Positions 57,501 to 64,000 of a stretch of 64,000 nt of DNA are shown here, one piece after another. The stretch's first letter is position 1, and each line of letters begins with the position of its first letter. This stretch comes from Sialis fuliginosa. Lineage: Eukaryota; Arthropoda; Insecta; Megaloptera; Sialidae. The stretch is taken from contig OY540813.1 in assembly GCA_961205875.1 (NCBI GenBank), positions 28,491,001 through 28,555,000 on the forward strand, read 5' to 3'. The notes beneath the pieces are model-generated. The model made no database searches. It saw only the letters and a list, made by a program, of their open reading frames with translations, and was not told the origin of the DNA. A program made the translations under genes and the position numbers.

Positions 57501-60500
57501 CAACTGCACCGGCACTGAGAATGCCGATGTGTGGAAAAACAGCCATGGCCAGTGCCGGTGACGGCATCGGCAACGGTACCGGTTTTGCCGGTGTGTAGAA
57601 AAACGGCCTAAGGGTCTCGGCCCGGTCTCGCTCCAATCAAATATAAATAAACAAAAAACAATGAAATCATTCACACTATAGGTATCGTTCAGGTCTTGGT
57701 CCAATCACTCTCCGATGCAATATAGTATCGAAGAATATTTTACTGGAGCGTCGTGATCGAACCTTTGGCACCACCAGTCTTGGATATGTAATGGCTATTT
57801 TTTAATTAAATGTACTGAATTAGAAATATTTGTTGATATTTGATTACTACCATTTCTGAATATTAATCTAGATATGTACATTTAACAGTCTTACAGCGTG
57901 ATTCTATGACAATCGGCCAATAGGTGTCAAAATGGTGGACATTTAAACTAATTGTTGGTATAAGTTATTAATTAATTATTATTATATTATCATAGCAACT
58001 CCTTTACATTGTTTCAAATTTGATGATTCTTTCTTTTATATTTTTTGTGTCGTAGTACTTATCATTTTTTAATCATCACTGCGTGCTTATTACTTTATCC
58101 ATTACTGAATAAAAAACTTAATGAAAATAAAAGGCTATAATTTAAAAAAACAAATTATATTTGCGGGCTTTGGTACTTAAATTAATTAAATAAAGAGTTA
58201 GTTGTTTTATTAGTAACATGAGTTAATGAGAATTACAAAAAAAAGCCCGTCTGTCACAAAAACAGTAAACCTTGCTCTTATAGCAGCCAAAACTGGTGCC
58301 AGTACCTTATTAAGTACCTTATATGTAAGTATATGAATTAAATTTTGCAATTTAAGGCATCTGAATTTTATCAACACATTGTCCCGCATTGCAGTGAACA
58401 TATCAAATATGTAATGAAGAAGCCAATGTTAACAAAATCAATATTCAATTTAAATTCCAGAAATCGTCGATTTCATTTTGGAATACTGGTACAAATATTA
58501 TTACTGCACCACCTTGCCTGTGAAATTGTGGATTGGTCATATACTGTCAATAACTCCAACGATTCCTGAAGATGTTCAGATTATTCTCAACTCTCCGGAA
58601 TGTTTTGAAAAACCTGTTACTTACAAGATTGTAACGGGCTTAGCAGAAAATTCAATGATTACTGTTAAACGTAAGAAATATACGTAAATAAATAAATAAA
58701 TATCGGAAACAATATATAGTCCAGTAAGATTAGCATGAAACTCCCTGATACAGGGTAAAAGTCTAATCTTACTGGACTAATATTTGAATTATAAATATTG
58801 TAATGGGCGCGAGCCATGAATTTTTGTGTTATCCACGTAACCGATTTTGAAATCATGTGTGAACGCAATTTCCAACTATTATAATTCCATTTTTTTTTTT
58901 AAATCTATGATTACAATTTTTTTAGTTGTTATATCAAATAATGTCAATTTTCTTGAAAAATATTATTAAAAAATTGATATTAATTTTATTTATCATTTCA
59001 TGTTAATATTATTATTTTTAACTAATGTTTCAGAACCAATATGGAAATTTCATCGAAAAGTTTTAAATCAATTCTTCTCATCACAAATGTGTCATAAATA
59101 TATTCCAGGAATTAATAAAAAAGGGGATAAGCTATTATTGTGTATGAACAAGAAGAATGTTTGGCCCGAAAAAGAATTCCAGAATATTTTATTTTATGGA
59201 ACTGCTGACTCAATCGTAGGTAATATTGTATATATAAATATATACAGGTTGGGGCAATAGTGTGTGGAAGTTCAATAGCTCGTAGACCATAACAGATAAA
59301 AAAAAATTTCTAATGCAGATGTAAACTGTGGGTAAATGTGCATACATAGAAATTATTTTCAAATATACAGGGTGCTACAAAAAAGTGTGGCACGCTTAAG
59401 GTAATTTTTTTTAAATGGAATGCCCTGATTATTTTTGTATATTTAAAACTTCTCTTGGGATGTTTATTCATATCAAAAATATTAGCCCCATCTGATGTTC
59501 GGTTTAGACGTAATAATATATTTTTCAAAAAAATTGACTTTTACATTACTCCACTTAAAAATTCACCACTTCTGCGGCCGCAGCTTTGAAGACGAAATTA
59601 AATATGGACCTTATTGTAGGAGGTCGGTGGGTACTTCTGTTTAAATATCTTAGAGCCACCATGTACAAGGTGTTCAAAATTAATTTTCAAATTTTGAGAA
59701 CTTCAAAGTTATTTTTCTCAACTATTTCAAATGGAACACCCTATATATTTTTTAATGATGTTATGTAGAATTACATAACGAACATTTTTTGCCTGTTCAT
59801 CCTTATGGTTATTTGTAACCATTTTTGAATTATTGAGCAAAAAGTACAAAATTCAACAATATTTACTAAAAAAAATTAATTTTTTTTCAAATAAAATAAA
59901 ACACCATGTACAGGATCTTCATGTTGCCCATAAAAACAGCATTTTATGTTTCTGTCTCAATTTCACACTGCTCATTAATGAATTTATATGATTGTAAATT
60001 ATTTTGGTTGTTTGTGTTCAATAAAATAATAAAGCATCTGTTTGCTAGCTGAAAAAAATTGAAGCTGTTTTTATGGGCAACATGAACATCCTGTACATGG
60101 TGTTTTATTTTATTTGAAAAAAAATCAATTTTTTTTAGTAAATATTGCTGAATTTCGTACTTTTTGCTCAATAATTCAAAAATGGTTACAAATAACCATA
60201 AGGATGAACAGGCAAAAAATGTTCGTTATGTAATTCTACATAACATCATTAAATAATATATAGGGTGTTCCATTTGAAATAGTTGAGAAAAATAACTTTG
60301 AAGTTCTCAAAATTTGAAAATTAATTTTGAACACCTTGTACATGGTGGCTCTAAGATATTTAAACAGAAGTACCCACCGACCTCCTACAATAAGGTCCAT
60401 ATTTAATTTCGTCTTCAAAGCTGCGGCCGCAGAAGTGGTGAATTTTTAAGTGGAGTAATGTAAAAAACAATTTTTTTGAAAAATATATTATTACGTCTAA

Positions 60501-63500
60501 ACCGGACATCAGATGGGGCTAATATTTTTGATATGAATAAACATCCCAAGAGAAGTTTTAAATATGCAAAAATAATCAGGGCATTCCATTAAAAAAAAAT
60601 TACCTTAAGCGTGTCACACTTTTTTGTAGCACCCTGTATATTTGAAAATAATTTCTATGTATGCGCATTTACCCACAGTTTACATCTGCATTAGAAATTT
60701 TTTTTATCTGTTATGGTCTACGAGCTATTGAACTTCCACACACTATTGCCCCAGCCTGTATATAAGGAGCTCAGGAACATAAAGAAGTATTTCTATTTTT
60801 TGTTTTTGGAAGAAACAGTAAAATCTTATTATTTTTTAAAGATAGTTGATTATTAAACAATTTAAATAAAAACCGATAAAGTGTTCAGATAAGTTGTCTG
60901 GCATTGGTTAACCATTTAATTTTTATATAATTTTACTAAAAATATTATTAATTAAATTTTTCATAAGCCGCACCTGATTATTTTTTCGTATATTTTTAAT
61001 TATTTGACAATTTCAATCTAAATCTTAATTAATGCGAACGTCAAAATGACATTAAAAATGTCAATGTAAAAATCAATTAAAAAAAACAAATAGCGATTTT
61101 TTTAAAGCAAATTAAGATAAATCTTTGTAAGGGAATATTTTACAACAAACGTTGTAGACCTATGTTATAGGAAATTGAATGCTCTACAAAAAATATTCTA
61201 TAAAATTTTCAGTGGTTCATGAGTTATGCATGTGACAAGGACTCAGGGGACAGACAGACAGACAGACACGAAACGAAAAGTGTTTGTCTGAAACAGAAAG
61301 ATCAATTTAAAATTTTGAAATCGGAGAACAATTTTTTTGTCTCATTTTAAAACGATCACAAAGCTTCTCGTTTCTTTGATATTGCGAGAAAGCAAAATTT
61401 AAATATAAAGGTGAAAGGTGAAAATCAAAATAAATAAATAAATAAATAAATATAAAATAAAACAATTTTTGGTCAAAAAAGAAAAAGTCTGTACTTGTTT
61501 CTAAGCTCCTATTATTTCAATGTATGGTACCTACTTATTAACATACAATTAGTTATTTAATAATACCTATATATTGTTTCAGCTTCTTTTACAAAAACAG
61601 ATGTACTAACGTATGAAGATTACAGTTATTTAATGAGTGAAATTGACAGGTATAAATTATAACAAACCCTCGTATAACACGGTAGTCATGTTCCAGTGAA
61701 ATCTCGTGTTGTGCGAATCTGTATTATACGGAACTAAGAACTAAGACTAATATAACAATAAAAATATAAATAGGTAGAGTTTATATTTCCCGATAATGTT
61801 CAACCTTCGAGAATCAAAAACAGAAAATTGCGATTTTCGAGAACCCCTGTATTTCTTTGCCATTGTATTCATGTTCTAGCTCAGTGCTTCTTAAACTTTT
61901 TGATGTCGCGGCTCCCCTGCAACTTAAATCGATAACCCACGGCCCCCCTATATTTTTTTGGAACAAAATTTATTTGTTTCATGTTCACTCCTGTATAACT
62001 ATGATGCAATCTAGCCATAAAGGAAGTATTTAGAAATTGCGTCAACAGTTTAAAATGTTTGATTTAAAAATATACCGCGTGAAATCAATACGGCTATATA
62101 ATAAGCAGTTGTAAAATTACAGCCATTTTAACATTTCAATGTTTTAACAAAGTTTTTGTGACTCCCTTGTGGATTTTAAGAAGCCCTGTTCTAGCTAACA
62201 TAGCTAAATTATGGTTATCCATATCTTATATACCTATTAGTGTGTCCTTGTCTTAATAGAACTGCTGGTTTGTGGAAAGGCCACGGACCCCTAGAGGGGC
62301 GCGGCCCACCATTTTAAGAAGCCCTGCTAGCTAACTTGGCTGTATAATGGTTATCCATATCTTATATACCTATTAGTTTGTCCTTGTCTTAATAGAACTG
62401 CTGGTTTGTTCTATTCCTATAGATAGATGAATATAATTAAATCTACATAACTGAAAATTGTATTTTTTTAGGTTGGGAACGATGACATTTTCACGGCTAA
62501 TTAAATTTTGGCTTCTTAACGACTTTATTTATAATATGTCTGACATGAGTATCGAAATGAAGGAAGGTTTAATTGCACTAAAAAAAAATATATTAGATAA
62601 GGTAAACAGGGGGTGTTGGGGAATCATTATATTACTAACACGCGTTTCCACCTGAACACAATGAGCAAATTATTTATTTTGATCAAATACGATTTACCAC
62701 CAAGCTTTGGAAAACGTTCGGCGTGTACTTTCTATTCGGAAAGATACTGACTAGCCGAATTTTCTTTACGCACTCGGTTCGAAGTAAAATGTCAAGTTAA
62801 GAAACATAATATGTTTGAATTAATTTATTATTCATTTAGTAGCTGCGTGATTACATTAAGCAGCGTTCTTCTAGTCGTCATTTTGGCTAATGAATTAAAA
62901 GTACATTCAATAAGTGTGTTCAAGGTTTCTTGAACGATGTTATTAAATCAGTTTTTTAATTTCTAGATTATTGATGAAAAGAAAAAACCAGGCGCAATAT
63001 CAAAACACGTTAATGAAGACGGTGATCTGATCTATGACTCTGTCCTTGATTGTTTAATAGATCAAAACGATCCAGATGGATTGTTATTGGAGGGGATGAA
63101 AGACAACTTATCTTTCTTTTTATATGTAAGTATTAACGAATTCGATATAATAATTAATGTACTTTCTGTTGTACGTACACAAATGGCAGACATGGTAATT
63201 TAAATTATTTGAATTTGCAACAAAATAATCTGTTTATTTATTTTCGTTGACTGTTGTGAATTTTTCGGGTTTATTTCTTTATGTTAACCGATATATATAA
63301 TTCTTGGCAACATTTATTTCTTTCTACTTTCTACAAAATTCAATTTCTGAGTTATCGTGGGCGACGATTTAAAAGTCCTGACTCAAAAATCAATAAACAG
63401 CTTTTTCTCTGAAATGATTATAACATGCTAATATTTATAACAAAACGGTTAGGCATATACAAAAATTAATGCTTGGTCCATAAAATTCACCTTCTACAGC

Positions 63501-64000
63501 TGCGTTATCTACATTTTTCATTTTTCGCATTCATGTTTCCCTGTCTTACCTCCTTTGTAATCTAATTTCTTTGATTAATCGATATATGTTTTCCAATTAT
63601 CTATACTTCTGTCCCTCTTTGAGCTTAAAATTTTCGTAAAAAATTTTGCTATAATATTAAAGAAAAAATTGAATTTTTCACACGCATATATATTTAATTT
63701 TCATTGCATCTTTTTACTCATGTCCAATTTACATATTTCACTATATAATCTGAGATCCATGCCGGAAAAGTTAAAACTACCTTCTCAAAGAAACATTAAA
63801 ATCTTTTAGAGTTCAGAATCTACTGGATCTAGCCTTTACAATGTCCTGATGATGCTGGCAATGCATCAAGACGTGCAAGATAAAGTATACGAAGAAATTC
63901 ATGACATTCTTGGTAATTCCGACAAACCAATCGAAGTAAGCGACGTCCTCCAAATGGTATACTTGGAGCAAGTCGTCAAAGAAACCCTCAGACTTTGCAT
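54285..64000 (+). CDS. CYP4-clan cytochrome P450, 5' seven exons (gene continues past the window)
   Basis: Exons 54285-54516, 58461-58670, 59034-59219, 61583-61649, 62472-62601, 62967-63125 and 63810-64000+ join in phase to 391 residues so far. A membrane anchor lies near 25-42, then the hinge LPGPPSIPILGN. LPVKLWIG, PEDVQIILNSPECFEKP and helix C WKFHRK (WxxxR, Trp151-Arg155) are all CYP4-clan features. The I-helix core reads SSESTG (329-334) instead of the usual AGxDTT. The K-helix ExxR is intact as Glu386..Arg389 in KETLR. The heme-Cys loop is outside the window. Members are ER-bound monooxygenases of fatty acids, pheromones, hormones or xenobiotics; the substrate is unknown. ATG54318 (Met12, context ACAAAATGT) may be the real start given the promoter position. 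Confidence 0.92.
55347..55831 (+). mobile_element. Helitron family A inside the foldback arm
   Basis: Starts TCCATACTAATATTATAAAT and ends with the hairpin CACGCGAGCGAAGCCGCGGG and GCAGTTAG before T. Its 5' half is mirrored at 56107-55890 together with flanking DNA, so it was captured before the inverted duplication. Confidence 0.85.
56630..57426. mobile_element. hAT MITE inside the foldback
   Basis: A perfect 8-bp duplication TATACCTC (56622-56629 and 57427-57434). The ends CATGGGCGTAGCCAGGAT and CCTGGCTACGCCCATG are followed inward by G or C homopolymers (10 G at 56656, 8 G at 57384, 15 C at 57398). No transposase ORF. Confidence 0.9.
57773..58330 (-). repeat. Repeat family G copy 2, P450 intron 1
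   Basis: The inverse of 23850-24513 plus 25963-26170 without the intervening foldback. It ends about 130 bases before P450 exon 2. Confidence 0.7.
58461..58670 (+). CDS. P450 exon 2
   Basis: The acceptor is AAATTCCAG|AA. Encodes residues 79-147, LPVKLWIG through EKPVTYKIV to MITVK. The donor is AAAC|GTAAGA. Confidence 0.88.
58717..58779. repeat. Short hairpin element in P450 intron 2
   Basis: TAGTCCAGTAAGATTAG (58717-58733) and its exact inverse (58763-58779) enclose a 29-base loop that itself pairs CCCTG with CAGGG. The arm start ATAGTCCAGTAA matches the terminus of the foldback at 52439-53785. Confidence 0.85.
59034..59219 (+). CDS. P450 exon 3 (helix C)
   Basis: The acceptor is TGTTTCAG|AA. 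Encodes IWKFHRKVLNQFFSSQM and onward to GTADSIV. The donor is CGTAG|GTAATA. A 1.5-kb palindrome starts 25 bases after this exon. Confidence 0.88.
59244..60759. repeat. Very young 1.5-kb foldback palindrome, P450 intron 3
   Basis: The ends ACAGGTTGGGGCAATAGTG and CACTATTGCCCCAGCCTGT are inverted. Arms of about 697 bases (59244-59940, 60063-60759) differ at only about a dozen positions by eye, around a spacer of about 120 bases. TATA lies at both edges. A second ACAGGGTGCTACAAAAAAG terminus is nested inside each arm. Matching 60-codon open frames in both arms are a by-product of the symmetry. Confidence 0.92.
60855..61400 (+). repeat. Repeat family H copy 2, P450 intron 3
   Basis: Aligns with 10140-10805. 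Contains a GGACAGACAGACAGACAGAC run near 61248. Followed by an AAATA simple repeat at 61432-61450. Confidence 0.65.
61583..61649 (+). CDS. P450 exon 4
   Basis: A short exon of 67 bases between TTTCAG and GACAG|GTATAA. Encodes SFTKTDVLTYEDYSYLMSEID. Phase matches on both sides. The small size makes it easy for gene finders to miss. Confidence 0.8.
61882..62188. mobile_element. hAT MITE in P450 intron 4
   Basis: A perfect 8-bp duplication TTCTAGCT (61874-61881 and 62189-62196). Ends CAGTGCTTCTTAAACT and TTTTAAGAAGCCCTG. Confidence 0.88.
62191..62415 (+). repeat. Tandem duplication in P450 intron 4
   Basis: About 80 bases (TATGGTTATCCATATC, TATACCTATTAG, GTCCTTGTCTTAATAGAACT) occur at 62191 and again at 62329. 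Between the copies lies a second hAT-style end, ATTTTAAGAAGCCCTG (62313-62328), so the unit is a transposon end plus flank. Confidence 0.85.
62472..62601 (+). CDS. P450 exon 5
   Basis: The acceptor is TTTTTTTAG|G. Encodes LGTMTFSRLIKFWLLNDFI to ALKKNILDK. The donor is GATAAG|GTAAAC. Confidence 0.85.
62967..63125 (+). CDS. P450 exon 6
   Basis: The acceptor is TTTCTAG|A. Encodes IIDEKKKPGAISKHV to LLLEGMKDNLSFFLY, the segment leading into the I-helix. The donor is TATAT|GTAAGT. Exactly 53 codons. Confidence 0.88.
63126..63809. other. P450 intron 6, no feature recognised
   Basis: Ordinary AT-rich intron sequence; no element ends or RNA gene seen. Intron 5 (62602-62966) is likewise plain. Confidence 0.5.
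63810..64000 (+). CDS. P450 exon 7 (partial)
   Basis: The acceptor is ATCTTTTAG|A. Encodes SSESTGSSLYNVLMMLAM through LEQVVKETLRLC and runs off the window. Contains the I-helix core and ExxR. Confidence 0.9.

Larger units (their letters stand above)
54731..57611. repeat. Large composite foldback in P450 intron 1
   Basis: Outer ends TAGGACGTTTTTCCACACA and the inverse AGAAAAACGGCCTA bracket 2.9 kb. The terminal word TTTTTCCACA[CT]ACCGGC appears at least five times in both orientations (54739, 55070, and inverse near 56555, 57530, 57590). The arms also pair TTTCGAAACACAATTTTTCG and AAATTTTATTTAGTTAATAA with their inverses. A Helitron piece and a hAT element lie inside. Confidence 0.8.

Noticed and set aside
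57322-57704. Open frames on - with Gly/Pro-rich segments
   Set aside because: They span a hAT terminus, a C homopolymer and a foldback end; no gene structure.
58345-58569. Open frame overlapping P450 exon 2 in another frame
   Set aside because: The frame that encodes LPVKLWIG and PEDVQIIL is the real one, and splice phases support it.
59586-60418. Two nearly identical 60-codon open frames, one on each strand
   Set aside because: They are the same sequence in the two arms of the 59244-60759 palindrome, with no domain and no splice or promoter context.

Overview
The window is AT-rich animal DNA with spliced genes, most likely from a moth or butterfly. The reasons are GT-AG introns, abundant TAGGTA/TACCTA words, many Helitrons ending in a GC hairpin plus CTAG, many 8-bp-duplication hAT-type MITEs, and an insect-style gene set. 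The order-level call is an inference from repeat style; no marker gene proves it. There is no operon structure, CRISPR array, rRNA or convincing functional tRNA.

Three protein genes can be reconstructed exon by exon with in-phase junctions. (1) On +, 31177-36049: a complete four-exon XK-related (XKR) multi-pass membrane protein of 541 aa with a long acidic/lysine-rich N-terminal tail. (2) On -, 51353-41984: a complete seven-exon vanin-like (biotinidase/pantetheinase family, nitrilase superfamily) secreted amidase of 487 aa with an intact Glu-Lys-Cys triad. (3) On +, 54285 to beyond the right edge: the first seven exons (391 aa) of a CYP4-clan cytochrome P450, up to the ExxR motif; the heme-binding part lies outside the window. 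The three do not form an obvious pathway. Scramblase-like, amidase and P450 genes simply neighbour one another.

The left 30 kb has no gene I can support. It is a graveyard of small non-autonomous elements: three copies of a ~540-bp TIR MITE (1-486, 11369-12110, 39443-39979), Helitrons of three families (4376-5162, 7561-7770, 16033-16395, 17073-17650, 26396-26714), hAT MITEs with visible target duplications, and many foldback (long inverted repeat) elements. Several are nested, and for some an empty-site copy elsewhere in the window dates the insertion.

The right half is gene-bearing, but the introns are filled with the same families. The vanin gene's 5.5-kb intron 2 holds two Helitrons and a foldback. 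P450 intron 1 holds a 2.9-kb foldback with a captured Helitron and an inserted hAT, and intron 3 holds a very young 1.5-kb near-perfect palindrome. A MITE stops 27 bp short of the P450 TATA box. The most notable points are the unusual P450 I-helix (SSESTG), the TE-abutted P450 promoter, the young palindrome, and a 13-bp minisatellite whose copy number differs between Helitron copies.
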